Origin: Corticium candelabrum
Taxonomy: Eukaryota; Porifera; Homoscleromorpha; Homosclerophorida; Plakinidae
DNA length: 64,000 nt
NCBI RefSeq assembly: GCF_963422355.1
Contig: NC_085093.1
Span: forward strand, 5,632,518 to 5,696,517
Direction of reading: 5' to 3'
The notes beneath the pieces are model-generated. The model saw nothing but the letters and a program-made list of their open reading frames with translations. It was not told the DNA's origin and made no database searches. Positions within the stretch are counted from its first letter, which is position 1. Every line of letters starts with the position of its first letter. This document shows positions 1 through 11,890 of this stretch, piece by piece. Made by a program: the position numbers and the translations under genes.

Positions 1-560
1 GTAATGACACCACTTCTCGTCTATTGGTCGGAATAGCTTAATTTGCATCTGCGCTAACCAACTATATGTACGGTCATCGGGTCATCAAACGACTACTATA
101 CCCTCCACCCGGAAATCCGAGGCTCGGGTAATTAAGTTAACAATTTACAACGGTACATTTTGTTGACATCCGGGAGGCAACTATCATATCCGGGATATTT
201 GAGAAGTCTTATCATGGCCGCCGCCACTGCACGATCATCTCTAGTTGTTAGGCCAGAGTTTCGGTTGGGCGTCGTTTCTTAATAGTTTTAGCCTTTTTTA
301 ATTACTTGATCAGATGTACATGTAACGTTTCGAAGGCGGCGGCATCGCCGTGTTTGACCCAATTTTTCAAGAAGCTTGTCTTTGTCGAAAGACTTGTTTA
401 TTTGGCCAGCGTTGGTTTTATAGCTAGTCTTAGACTTTGGAACAGCAATTTTGAGCTTGTAAAACCTTCTAAATACCCATTGGTACTGAGTAGCAAGGTT
501 GGGTGGATTTCCAAGTAGGTCCCGTATAATATGAAGTCAGTGTTACGCCCTCGAATGTTG
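1..560. other. No gene recognised
   Basis: Both strands were read; only short frames broken by stops occur and no conserved motif was seen. It is unannotated sequence upstream of the first repeat. Confidence 0.5.
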
Positions 561-770
561 AACAGTAAACGGTATCGACCCAAACCACCCCACTCGAAAG
601 GGATCAACAAACTAAACTAGTTGCGCTAGCAAGCGCTTTGTGTCACCGTTTCAGGGTTGTTTGCTTCTCTATGTAAGGGCGTAGTGTGGCTAGATCGGGC
701 TATAGCTCCATCATTTGTAGGCGTGGTCATAGAATTGTGAACTGTAAATACGTGTGAGAGCAAAGCTGTA
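561..770 (+). repeat. Direct repeat, left copy
   Basis: This roughly 200-bp stretch recurs in the same orientation at about 5690-5935. Shared blocks include the start around AACGGTATsGACyCAAACCAC, then GCAAGCrC, TTTCAGGGTTGTTTGCT and CATTTGTAGGCGT. The two copies enclose the gypsy remnants between them. They could be diverged LTRs of an outer element or an older duplicated sequence. No TG/CA ends or primer-binding site were found, so the nature is open. Confidence 0.5.
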
Positions 771-799
771 TATACTATATACACCACCCTATTCCCAGT

Positions 800-814
800 C
801 TGGATCTGCCACTG
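800..814. mobile_element. hAT-like terminus, solitary
   Basis: The reverse complement reads CAGTGGCAGATCCAG, close to the terminal motif CAGTGGCGGATCCAG seen in many hAT elements and nearly identical to the end at 46505. No transposase frame or opposite end was found nearby, so this is probably an orphan end. Confidence 0.3.
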
Positions 815-1161
815 ATTCTAAAGTGTCAGTCAATTAGAAGCTAATACAGTGGGCTTGCCCCGTAGCATCACGAAGTAACCCCCCATTTCTAGAGGTCCCG
901 CTACGCTCCTGTGAGTCATGACCTAAATCCCAAGCGAATAGAGCACAAACGCATGTGTTGACTAGTACACATCTTCGTCGTGTTGCCGAATGCAGTATGT
1001 TGCATTTAGTAAAGACTGTATGATGACTAGATAGCTCAATTGTTATACTGCTAGAAGTAGTCCAATTATGTCATTCTTGTTTTCTAAAGAAATCACAACC
1101 TACGTAGCCTATGAGAGGTGTATAGTGTGATGTCACTTGTTATTAACTATGATACGGTCAG

Positions 1162-1640
1162 CTAGGACCACGTGTAACGTACACGTATTCTTCTGTTGTA
1201 TTCTCTATCTAGTAGCGTTGTGTCTTTGAGGCCGACGGCTATTCTGTCACGAATCATCTCGTCATGAAACTGACCATACTGACAGTGCTCGGCAAGTTTG
1301 TAGAGGGCGGTGATGAAGGTGTCCGGTTTCCCCCTCGTCCTGACGTCGCTGATTAAATCTAGCTCGTTCATAAATTACATTTCTCTTTTTTATGAAGTGT
1401 TGGTCAAACCTCTATGACAATGTCGTAATCTGCTGCGTCCTCCTGCGACAGCGACATTGATGTCAGAATGTCTTCAGCTCTGTCTCCCATGGAGTAAACG
1501 AGAGTTGAGACTTGTACGGTGCCGGACTTGTCCTTCAATCCTGTTGCATTCCGGTAACAGTCAAACCTTTTGTGCCATCTTGGCCAATCCTCTGGGTGGC
1601 CAAAGTCAAACGGAGCTGGGGCTGGGAATCGCGTCTCCAT
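1162..1640 (-). pseudogene. Ty3/gypsy gag, N-terminal fragment
   Basis: The minus strand starts at an ATG (1640) and reads a typical gypsy Gag N-terminus: METRFPAPAPFDF, then PEDWPRWHKRFDCYR and LVYSMGDRAEDIL. After a frame break it continues with PDTFITALYKLAEHC and MIRDRIAVGLKD. Gag is the structural protein that packages the retroelement RNA. The CCHC part is missing: the fragment stops near 1162. It begins directly after an LTR-like segment (1654-2072), as the 5' end of an element should. It is therefore the start of a second copy, not part of the pol gene upstream of that LTR. Confidence 0.75.
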
Positions 1641-1653
1641 ACTCCTGTCACCA

Positions 1654-2072
1654 TTTGGCGTTACTCGTTACTGTGGTGTCAGGAGTGGGATCTCCTATGG
1701 ACTCTGGGACTGTCTTGTTTCGCACTTTTGAAACGAGCTGTTGTAATCCCAATGACTACTACATCTACACCTGAGAGAATTGATGAAGCCGAAACAGCTC
1801 TAGACACTTACTTGCTGCAGATCTACTGCGAAACGATGAAGGCCAACCAAGCACTGTCGACAATCTGCGAACAGGACGCTGTAAGGCATCCCAGGCAGGT
1901 AGGCACTTACAGTCTTTACAACAGATTCAAGGAAAGGAAATTGTTGTGTAATCGTGTTATTGCACCGGCAATTGTGTAACAAAACAAAGGAGCTACTACG
2001 CCTTGCGCATGCCTAACTACTAAAGACTAATTACTTAGTTTCCACCCACTAGTAGTGCTCGTATACGCTACA
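1654..2072 (-). repeat. Probable LTR shared by two gypsy copies
   Basis: On the minus strand a polypurine tract (AAAGGGGAAG, 2073-2082) is followed by TGTAGCG at 2072, as expected at the start of a 3' LTR. About 415 bp further, the sequence TGGTGACAGGAG lies beside the gag ATG and could be a primer-binding site. The segment therefore acts as 3' LTR for the pol remnant (2098-5560) and 5' LTR for the gag fragment (1162-1640). The exact lower end is uncertain, and no second LTR copy was found in the window. Confidence 0.5.
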
Positions 2073-2097
2073 CTTCCCCTTTAAAAAAGAAAAGTGC

Positions 2098-5000
2098 TTA
2101 AAAGTTACACAAGTCTCGAAGCTTTGCTGGCTTCTGCACAACTCTTGCCGAACGTGTATTCGTTACTGTTGCTACCGCTGACTGCATGGGTGAGCTATGT
2201 TGCTCTCCAGAAATTGGTATTTCTTCGGAGCTAGGGTTCTCAATTGTAGCAGAACTTGGCGCTTCGCAACTCTCCGGTAGAACTGTAGGTGATGAATCAG
2301 GGTGTACGTTGCGTTGAAACTTCGGTCGAGGAGGTAGTATGGCTGAAGTCGGTGGTTGTGCCTATGATGTTGTAATAGTGGTAGTGGTATCCGTTATCTC
2401 TTGTATGTCCTCTGCTATTGGCACTTCATGCAGTGTAGATCGTAATTGCTCTACATGTCGTCTCCATACAGCTGTACGTTGACTGTATACAGTACCGGGC
2501 CCACTCTCTTCATGATCCGTCCTTGGATCCGCTTGGGTTCAGATCGATTGTTTCGTACCATAACTAATTCATCAGGAGCAAATTGTTGCAATCGCTAAGG
2601 TCCATCACGAGTGGTTTTGTGCTGTACTCGTTTGCTTACATTTGGTTTAAGAAGGTCGAGTCGAGTCGAGTTTTGATCCTTTGACCAAATGAGTTTTGCC
2701 GAAGTGACTCTCTGAGGTGAAACCCCCAGTCCCAAGGCCAACAGAAAGGTATCTAGGGTTTGTTGTTCTAGTCTGTCTGTGATGTTGTGCCTTCATAGCC
2801 TTTATGAAACTCTGGACCAGACGCTCCGACAACCTGTTTGTTTGAGGATTGTATGTTCTCCCCGGACAGTCCATATACCGTTCTTCTTGACAAACTCTTC
2901 GGGTACTTCGCTGATAGACTGCGGACCGTTATCCAAGGCAATGACTTTCGGTGAACTCATTCAAACAAGCAGTGTCTCATGTGCTGATGTTTTTCTATAT
3001 TTGCATGATTTCTCGCCATTTTCTATGAGCGTCTATATACCACCACTATGTAGTTATATCCTCTGAAAGGTCCCGGCGAAGTCTACGTGTAGTGCTGGAG
3101 ATGTGCTATAGCTGTTGCGTTACTAGCAGCTTGACATCCTTTGGAAGACTTCACTCGGTCTCAATATCTATGTCGATATTTGTCCACCGCACGAATGACC
3201 TTGCTTATCCTTTCATCTTAACAATGCGGGCGTGTTGTCCGTTATGCAACGTTTCCAATACTCAATGACGTAATTTCGTTGGAATGATAACTCGAGTTTT
3301 CCACATCAAGATTTGATGGTGTAATGATAATTCCTGTTTCCTATGAAATAATGAGGACAGTTTCGGGTCATCATTTGTAATTGGCCATCCTGGTTCTACA
3401 TACCGTGTCACCTTGGACTGTACTGGATCCTTGCGAGTGACATTCCGTACCTCCGCATAAGTCACAGGTATAGTTTCTACTGTCGTGTTCAGAAACATGT
3501 TCCTACCATCTGCCTCATCTGGTTATCAGTTAGACGAGACAAGTAATCGCAATTCCATGTTGCTTAGTATTTCTTTATTCCAGACGATATCGAAATCCTC
3601 TATGAAATAGGCACCATCTCTGCATTCTTGCTGCAGTGTGCATTGGTACAGCTTGTCTTCTGTGCACTATATACTTGAGAGGTTGATGATCAGTAATCAA
3701 GGTACTTCCCTTCTCTCTATGTATTGCTTAAACTTCTTCACACCCCAAACTAAGCTCAAAGCCTCTTTCCCTCCCTGGACATTTCTTGTTGCATATGCTA
3801 AGGCTCCTTGATGCATATGCTATCGGCCTTTCAGGTCCGTCGTGCATTTTGTGTGATAACACTAGCATCTGTTAGCGTTCTCTCCACTGCTTGGAAGCTG
3901 ATTCCTGTTGTTTCGACCATTCCCACATTAACATCCTTATCATTACAAACCAATTTGTTGTGTTGCAATACAGTGGCTAGCCGTAGCAAAAGTCGAGAAT
4001 AATGCAACGCTATTCCGAGAAAGCAAGAAGTAGTGTCTGTTTCTGGGGACGTGGCAGTGCTATAACACTTTGAAGTTTTCTTTGTCACTGACCGATTCCC
4101 TTCTCTGAAATGATGTGGCCACAATACGGCACTTGGGTCTGCAAAACGTTGCACTTCTCTTATTGACTTGTAACCCATTGTCTGTCGTCCAGTCTGTAAG
4201 ACCGCGTCCAATGTCTTCAGGTGTTCGGAGGCTGTTCGCCCTTAACAATGATGTCATCCAGGTATACTGACAATCAGGAATTCCTTGCATGACTTGATTC
4301 ATCCTCGTTCTTTGCCAAATAGAAGGCGCTGAGGCCAATCCATAGGGCAGCCGTTTATTCTGATACAGTCCCTTATGAGTATTGACTGTCATGCATTGTC
4401 TTGATTGTTCGTCTAATTCCATAAGCTTGCTTCAAATCCGATATTGTAACGCGTTTACCTCCAGCATATATGTCATCGATTCTGGGGAAGGTGTAAAGAT
4501 CCCTTTCAAACTGCGGATGGACTATGACCTTCAAATCACCGCATACTCTGACTGTTTATCCCTTGTTATGGGGGGTCACAATGGGTGCTGCCCATTGACT
4601 GACTATATGATTTCCTCACTAGTCCTTGCTTTCCAGGTCATCAAGTACTTTACCCGCTGCAGCTTTCAGTGCAAGTGCAACTGTCCTAGCTTCCCAGAAG
4701 CGTTGTTACGCCCCAGCTCATGTTGAAACTTCTTTGTGTTTGTCAAGAACTCCTTGAAGTGATTCATCAATTCCCATTTTAAACAGACTGCAATTCAGTT
4801 CAGTTACTGTCCAGAAGGCTGTGCTGATGTTCCTCCATGATATATAAGGGAGGTTACTTATATATCTGTCCTATATACTGCAGTTTGACATGGCACTTCA
4901 ATGGGCGTTGCCTGGATGTCTTCCAGTCGGTGTGTCTCTTCAACTGACGCTCATACTCACGTCGTTCCATTACTGAGACAGTTACATCAGTATCTAATTC

Positions 5001-5560
5001 CCTCACCACAGGTTGTTTCTGGACAGTTACGTGTAACTTGATAGCTCTGCATCATGCAACGAAAGTTCTCGTACCTTGCCAAACATCATTGTAGTGACTT
5101 TGCTGCTCGATTTCTTGCTACGACACACGCAGGCTAGATGACCCTTGTTACATTTCTTACATACTTTGCCTTTGTGCAAATTTCCCACATCGATAGCAGT
5201 CGCCTCCAGCTTGCTGTTCTTTATAGATTCGACGAGCCTTGCTTCGTCGACAGTGCACGAACTGCGTCAGACTTGAAATCGCCCTGCTCTTTGTCCTAAG
5301 CGGACGTTCCTCCGTGCCAATACGTCAATCTCTGTGACTTCCGTTGTGATTGCTCGTTAGATGGCTTTTCCCAACGTATACAAGATCAGCCTGTGCGAGC
5401 AGTTTTTCTGTGATGCAACACTTTCCTAACCTGCAACAAGCTGGGTAGGTAGTTATCTGCGTTGCCTACGTCGTATATGTAACATCAAAATCGAGGACTT
5501 TGTCCCCAATACGGAGGTCTTGTCTCGTTGCAACATCATTGGCATGGATGTCTTTACAAT
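2098..5560 (-). pseudogene. Ty3/gypsy gag-pol remnant
   Basis: Read on the minus strand, the order is Gag zinc knuckle (about 5230-5080, KVCKKCNKGHLACVC), a protease remnant near 4970, reverse transcriptase (4422-4060: THKGLYQNKRLPYGLASAPSIWQ), RNase H region, the integrase zinc-binding start (3498-3262), integrase core (2874-2647: YNPQTNRLSERLVQSF) and an integrase C-terminal tail ending KPAKLRDLCNF with a stop at 2098-2100. Numerous frameshifts and stops break it, and the first part of gag is absent. This gene order is standard for Ty3/gypsy. The tail runs directly into a polypurine tract and LTR. Confidence 0.8.
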
Positions 5561-5689
5561 GAAACATCAATTGAGGTGTGTTGGTTATGTATCACGCAGG
5601 TCGGAGGAAGGAATTCCCAAACAGCTCCTATTTAGTCAGTTGGAATTAGGGTAACGGTATCAAGGGTCTTAAAATGACGTTCAGGGACG

Positions 5690-5935
5690 CTTTGGTAGTC
5701 AACGGTCAACGGTATGGACCCAAACCACCTAAACAGTCAACGGTATGGACTCAAACCACCGCACTCGAAAGCAATCAAACTACCTAACTAAGTTGCACTA
5801 GCAAGCACCGTTTCAGGGTTGTTTGCTCCTTTGTGCAGAGGCGTAGCTACCGTGGCATACGGGCTAGATCGGGCAACGCCCTATCATTTGTAGGCGTCTT
5901 CATAAAATTCTGGACCGTAAATATACTACCCTTGA
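5690..5935 (+). repeat. Direct repeat, right copy
   Basis: This is the second copy of the 561-770 repeat. Its first part is itself duplicated: CAACGGTATGGAC-CAAACCACC occurs twice between 5705 and 5762. Beyond 5935 the two copies no longer match. Confidence 0.5.
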
Positions 5936-6283
5936 ACCTCCAGATCAGAAAGCGCGCGAACTGTAGTCTGGACCAAGTCGATGCTAAAATGATTTCGGAA
6001 ATAGTTAATTTTATCAGCTCCTTACAACCGGAATGTCGGTTGTAAATTCTGACTGGTTTAGCAGTAATTGGTTATGCTAGGTGCACTAACGCTCATTGCG
6101 CGCGTGCGAAATCCTCGTGGGCGTCTAAGTGCACGCCAGAGCCTTAATGAAGTCTCTGGTGCACGCACACATCTTAGTTTTAGTTTCAGCTTCAGTTCTT
6201 TGATATTTTCAAGCTTGCGGTGACAGGACATGCACAGCAGCGTCGCTAGGCCATCACCTTTGACAACTGGTCGAGCGGTAGTC
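5936..6283. other. No gene recognised
   Basis: No frame or motif was recognised here. It separates the repeat from the gag-protease fragment and presumably holds decayed retroelement sequence. Confidence 0.4.
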
Positions 6284-7394
6284 TCAATTCTTCGTTCGCG
6301 GCCATTCTCCGTCTAATTTGACGCGTGCCCAGGTGACATGTTGCGACAGTATCCGACATTCAGTAATTAAGTGGACTCCATTAGCGCCAGACGGACGTTT
6401 TAATTTGACTGTGGAAGTTAGTTGCAATAACTGCAGCGCCCAGCTAGCCTGAGCTCCCAGGAGACAATGTCTTTCGGCATTTCGTTGGATATTCATGGGA
6501 ACTTCAGCGACCTTGTCGCCACCTTCTACTGGAATCAATGCCAATTCTAAAACTGGGATATCTCTGGTTGAAATCGACCATTTCTTGTATAATGGCCTCC
6601 TTTCCCTCTGTTGGGAAATCCAACGAAAAACGTCCTCCGCGATAATACTGACGGCCGACTCCGTGTCCAGGAACGTCTGTACAACTACATCACCAAGGGT
6701 GGCTGTACCAACTGGGCGGATAGCATCGCCTTGCTTCACCTCTACTGGTTGAGTTCCCATCTTTGGCAGTCCCTAGATTGGATTATCTGTACTTTCCTCT
6801 GCCCTTTCCTCATTTTGGCTTAAGTTTACATCTCTAACCTGGGTTAAGTCCTTCTCTGATACTGGGCAGTTGGGCGCGTATTGATCCGCTTTGACCATGC
6901 ACCTGAAACGTGTAATTTTGAAGTTCTTCTTGTCTTGGTCCCTTCCTTTGTTTCCCTCTTCTTTTGAGTCCATTGTTGGAGCATTCCCTTCCATTAGCTT
7001 CCTGTCCCTTGGTGGCCGACTAGGCTTCCCACAACTGATGTCTGACGTGCCTAAGCTGGCCCGATCATTCGCTTCAATCTGACGAGCTTGTAATAGAACA
7101 TCCTGATGACTCTGCAGAGTGTGGCAACCGCCTCGTGATTGTCTCCAGCAGTTCCTCTCTTGAACGCTCCCTGTACCAAACTGTCGCGAGTCTTGCCATC
7201 GATATGACAGTCACCGTCCGCCTTGTCGAAGAGACGCTGTTTCGCGTGAGCATAATCTGCTCTCCTACCCGTTGTTCCCGCTCATGGATGGCAGCCTGCT
7301 GGTATTCTGTCAAGCGTACCGATTGCATCGTCTGCTGCCAAGCATCCCTCGCCGATTCGTAGGTCTTCCGACTTCTCTCGGTTACGACTAGCAT
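6284..7394 (-). pseudogene. Retroelement gag-protease fragment
   Basis: Three minus-strand frames follow one another. 7394-7074 is a charged, helical Gag-like stretch (TYESARDAWQQTMQSVRLTEY). 6994-6773 contains a degenerate zinc knuckle (FRCMVKADQYAPNCP). 6760-6284 reads as a retropepsin-like domain with TFLDTESAVSII, where the usual catalytic Asp-Thr-Gly is Asp-Thr-Glu. Pol is missing downstream. It resembles Ty3/gypsy elements but differs from the copy at 2-5.5 kb. The altered protease motif and truncation suggest a dead copy. Upstream Gag sequence continues beyond the MITE at about 7948-8040 (GIQHWQAGQQVATVGS). Confidence 0.55.
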
Positions 7395-7397
7395 ACC

Positions 7398-7947
7398 TGT
7401 AAAGGCTGGTTCACAATAGACGCATGCATGTTCACGATATGCATGCGCAGCGATCCGATCCTACGGTATACACCAACATCAAAGGATGCCGCCGTTGGAG
7501 CGCAGTGGCGCACAGCGGAACGCAACCATAGGGTCAGTTCTATTTTCCCGGAAACGTTGTACGCCAAACAGGAAATATCATTTACACTTCTCCAATCACG
7601 AGATGTAGCGTAGCAATGTCCGGGAATTCACGTAGAGAACGCGTCATGAAGAGCATCGAAAAGCTTCTAGTAGAAGCTGGTAGACGGCTTCCTTGTTAAT
7701 GGGACGTCCAAAGCAAGCCCTACACGTACGTCAGAGCCAGAGAGGAAACGTGGTGCTGAGTTGCCGCTTAATAGTCACGTGGCTAGCATGTCGTCATGTG
7801 ACAATTACAATTAGTGCGTAATCTAATTATAGCTGCCGGAGCGCAGTGCAAGCACACGCTTCGCATTGTGAACATGCATGCGTTCACTGTGAACATGCAT
7901 GCGTTTACTGTGAACATGCATGCGTTCATTGTGAACCAGGCTTTACG
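7398..7947. mobile_element. MITE with inverted termini and iterated ends
   Basis: Left end GTAAAGGCTGGTTCACAAT and right end (reverse complement) GTAAAGCCTGGTTCACAAT match except for one base, and the match continues through ACGCATGCATGTTCAC. The right end repeats a 22-bp unit, GTGAACATGCATGCGTTCAC-like, three times (about 7866-7942). The roughly 550-bp interior shows no transposase. The element splits gag sequence (7394 and below; 7948 and above). The terminal motif resembles some PIF/Harbinger (ISL2EU-like) ends, but the family is not certain. Confidence 0.65.
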
Positions 7948-8049
7948 CTCTTTCCTTCAGTCGCACTTCCAACTGTAGCCACCTGTTGTCCAGCCTGCCA
8001 GTGTTGAATGCCGTTGATATTCGCGGACGAAGTCACGCTGAGAATCCTC

Positions 8050-9000
8050 ATCATTTATCTGGTCGCCACGATAAGCCTCCAAACATGGCAACTAAAATGC
8101 TATTGCAGTAGACTCTCAACCAGGTAGCAGCTTGCCAGATGCCCTGCCGTAAGCATCTTCACTACCTGCTGAGCTTACCTTCCGACATCTACTCCGTGGC
8201 CCCTGCATATCTTGAGGAAGTCCAGCGGGAGCTCCAGGAGAGTCTCTCCGCAGTGCCTTTGGTGGGCAGCGATCTTGTTTCCTGGCTTTTCGCGCGCCTC
8301 ACGACCAGTGACGTCTCTACGTGACTGGTTTACATTTTAAACGCGGTAAGCTAAACTAGTTTAACGTACAGCTATTGGAAACACGGCCACAGTCCTGCGG
8401 CAGTACCAATTCCTTTCTTACTGGCAGTCTAGCTACGTATTTCTTAGTAACCGCTTGACACCAGCTATACGCTACACAATCTTATGTTTCTTACGATAGT
8501 CAAAATACGCTTTGTTCACGTTGCTCCATAGTTGTACATTGCTGGCAGAAAGCGCCTTGTCTTGTCTAGGGTAAAAGAATTGTACAATGGCTGACACATA
8601 AACATACATCTAGCCGTATGTAGCACTGCTGTAAGAGGTACTCGTTAGGCGTACGGTCGTTGCGTTTTCTAGTTTTTTTTCGGTAGTACGCGCATCTCTT
8701 TTCATTTGCTCTACTGAGAAGAGAAGTGGCACGACTGCTTTGCTGGTTTTGTACGGATCAGTCTTGTCCCTAGCCATTAATGCCTTGTATAGCTGACTTT
8801 GTCGTCATTTCCGGTTATCATGTACCATAGTTTGTAAACAAATATAAAGAGGTGTATAAGCAAATGGACAGAAGCACGTTTATCCTTCGTTACCAGGCTT
8901 TGATAAACTTAGTAGCTTCGTAATTGGTTAGATGCGATGTCACCTGGGTCTGCAGGTGCTGGAAACGTCCCTTCGCCTGCGCCTTCGCAGGTACAGCACT
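8050..9000. other. No gene recognised
   Basis: A 61-codon plus-strand frame at 8139-8324 has a plausible composition but no recognisable motif or supporting splice sites. The remaining sequence is AT-rich with frequent stops. Confidence 0.4.
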
Positions 9001-9006
9001 CTTCTG

Positions 9007-9119
9007 TCATTGTGGGGCGACAGGCGACTGGCCTGAACAGATGTTGACATTCTCAACTGCAATATCCTCGTGCCCTTCTGTGAAGCTTTGGCTGACTTCA
9101 ACTGTGTCGATACTGTCTA
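9007..9119 (-). CDS. Candidate terminal exon, unknown gene
   Basis: On the minus strand an acceptor (TTACTTGCAG) precedes 37 open codons reading SIDTVEVSQSFTEGHEDI and ending ...SPVAPQ with TGA at 9007-9009. The residue pattern looks coding, but there is no upstream exon, homologue or clear polyadenylation signal. It may be chance. Confidence 0.2.
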
Positions 9120-9683
9120 CTGCAAGTAATTAATCTAAATCTATTCCTGCGTAAGTATACTTACAATGTACCATGATGAGGGCTATTCTTTGCAGGAGGA
9201 GAGCTCAAACTAACGTGCGTTTGACGTCAGTTGCTAACAATTTTTTCGTCCACAACGACAGGGTGTTGTAACTACTTTTCCTTAGCTCCTATATAAAATG
9301 TAGCAAAAATTTATAAAAAATATGGCTAAATACATTGCCAGAGCGATCACAATGGAACGAATAGGAATATCTAGTAGTCTGTCTCGATCAGATTAGGCGA
9401 CCGATCCGCCAATAGAGGACTGTGACCGCGCGAGATTTTCGTCTAAAGTATTATGAAGTCGTTTTTGGCCAATTGCAAAGTCACGGCTGAACCAGTTAAG
9501 GCACGGTATCTTCTAGATTACTACACGTTGCACGTCGTAGTCTGATACGGAAGTCACAGAGACCGCCAACGCAGTGCTGAATCTGACGTCACTTAGCGCG
9601 AAGTCATTCTCAAAGTCCCGCTGTGAATTGAAGTGGGCTGACGTAGCTTTACCGAACGGAAGGAACATCTCTCCGTTACATAT

Positions 9684-9686
<3 letters not shown>

Positions 9687-9724
<38 letters not shown>
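9687..9724. repeat. (TA)n microsatellite
   Basis: An uninterrupted run of TA dinucleotides. The matching run in the R2 copy is where the Tc1 element at 19914-21448 inserted. Confidence 0.95.
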
Positions 9725-9728
<4 letters not shown>

Positions 9729-9846
9729 TTTCAAACGAAGTTTGGGGCAATCGTCGATTGTCCGAACTTCACGGTATTCGAATCAGTGAATAATCACATC
9801 AACTCCATCAAACAAGACAACGGCGCAATACAGGTTTTTATCGGCA

Positions 9847-10615
9847 CTAGTTGACAGTGTCACAGCATGTGCGTAACTTTGTTACGTGCTGCAGACCCCT
9901 TGCAGTTCTCACGTAGACTGCTTCTTTCAACTGTTTGAGTACTCTTGCAAACACTCGAGAACGCTTGCCTGGGCTTCGTTTACTTGGTAAACCAAATTTC
10001 GTGCTACTCGACGTAGCACTCCTCACGATATCGTCTATTAATCATTAAAGAATATGTTATTTCAATATGTCATTGAATAAAATGACAATTGTGCCAGACA
10101 ATTTAACTAGTTTTCTTTTCTTGTGATACCTTGTTATGTTCTACTGGGTCTGCAGCCTTCAGGACTTGGCAGAAACGATCGAAAGTATCATTTTCCTTTT
10201 TAGCCTTTTTTCCTCGTAATATCTCACGATATTTTACTGTTTATGCAGCGTTAAGAACTTGGCAAAATTGATCAAAAGCATTTCCTTGTTAATCTTCTTT
10301 CCTCATAATGTCTCTTACGATAGGCTGCTGTTTTACAGCCTTAAGAACTTCACAAAATCGATTAACAGCGTTTTCCTTCTTTTGTAAAATAGATAAGTAT
10401 GAGAAAACTGTCTTGCTTTGTTATACATTTCCTTAGACGACGGCTGTCTTCCATATTTACAAGATCACTAGCAACTAAGTAATCCACTAGCAACTAAGTA
10501 ATCCAGTAGCAACGACGAAACCAACTTTTGAGAAACTTATCGCTGCCATTCTGATTCAGATGACTGAGATGCCTTATGGTTGGCACGAACAGCGCGCTAG
10601 CGTCCACACACAAAC
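9847..10615 (-). pseudogene. CARD-like repeat protein, copy 1
   Basis: Read on the minus strand, the 5' part (about 10610-10400) is a decayed death-fold start (LVASDL, NMEDSRRLRKC). The segment 10390-10300 gives KKENAVNRFCEVLKAVKQQP followed by IVRDIM, which matches the last helices of a caspase-recruitment (CARD-like) domain. Two further 31-residue units follow, with FDQFCQVLNAA, EILRGKKAKKENDTFDRFCQ and VLKAAD. A basic tail, SKRSPGKRSRVFARVLKQLK, ends at a stop at 9847. Two in-frame stops and frameshifts make it non-functional. CARDs act by homotypic binding in apoptosis and innate immune signalling; assignment here is by motif pattern only. Confidence 0.5.
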
Positions 10616-10673
10616 ATCAAGACACGACTCGTCCAGTTCGACATTTGACGATCAAATAGAGATTTCGCGTATG

Positions 10674-10781
<108 letters not shown>

Positions 10782-11169
10782 ACTCTGTAATTGTAGACGA
10801 ACCAGTCACGTGATCACGTCTGAAAATCAGGAAAAACCGTTCCCTGTGTATAAATACTATATGTATTGAGGAGTCCACTCTCCAATACAACATTCTAATG
10901 ATTATAAATGCAGTAACGATTACTATATTTGGTTATGTTATGTATCAATTTACTCTCTACGGGTATACACTTGGCAGCGGAGGAAACGAAGCCATTTTAC
11001 GAGAGTAGTTCAGCTGGACAGTTGGATATGGCAGTGTTAGGCGACGGAAATTGGAAGAAGTTGCCACGACCTACCACGGAGTTCAGCATTGATTGAAATT
11101 ATGACGCAAAATTTGATGTCGTAATTAAATTTTCTCATTTAATTAAGCATTTTTCACAACTTGCCAAAT

Positions 11170-11886
11170 ACAGAAGTAGATGACAAGTTTCTCTCCCAGT
11201 ATAGGTGACAATTGGGAACAGACAACCACTGACTGGTCAACCTACACATCTCCACCTTGGCTACAGAAACAGCAGCACCTTGGACAGCCTTCTTATTCGA
11301 CGAAAATGTGTAATTGGCTAAACCACCGTGCATGCCAACGACAGCTGCTAGTTTCTAAATGTAGAAAGAACGAAATAGACAACGTGTACTCAAGTGACGA
11401 CTCTCACCTGTAAAGCTTTCTGGCCACACCCGATCGCATGCGCAGCGAGCACCATTCTCCTGTTGATCTCGAATGGACTGTTGCCACCACAGCCAATTCG
11501 CTTGGAAGAATGAAATCCACGCCCGTTCGCACATTCACACCACAATGACTGGAAAGAAGTGCGCACAACCTCAGCGGGTGGACATTGTCGCGGCATTACG
11601 TAATTATGCCACGTTCACGCATTCTAGTTTTGTTCATTGTGCTCATGATCAGCGACACTCACCTGTTTGTACAGTCCAGTAACAATGGAAGCGAAAATCA
11701 CATTCGGTTGCTTCTCATCTTCAAGCTGAGGTTCCCTTTCTTGCACGTGACACACACGACAACGTTCTCCAACTGCGCTGAAACCAGCGCTAAATCTACA
11801 AGACCATATCCGTCACAGCGGCAGTAGCCACCTCGTTCCAGATTTGGACGAACAGGTCTTCTTTCACTGACACGAGGACGAGGCAT
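11170..11886 (-). pseudogene. MULE transposase, N-terminal exons (copy 2)
   Basis: Minus-strand translation from ATG 11886 reads MPRPRVSERRPVRPNLERGG, then GLVDLALVSAQLENVVVCVT. A second exon (about 11596-11410) carries LWCECANGRGF and FEINRRMVLAAHAIGCGQKA, followed by donor GTGAGA. A third exon (about 11365-11190) reads KLAAVVGMHGGLANYTFSSN and AVSVAK. These match the N-terminal zinc-binding part of a family of animal Mutator-like transposases and parallel the fuller copy at 14913-17223. The catalytic core is absent and exon 1 has an in-frame stop. It is a truncated copy within repeat R1. Confidence 0.6.
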
Positions 11887-11890
11887 CTCA

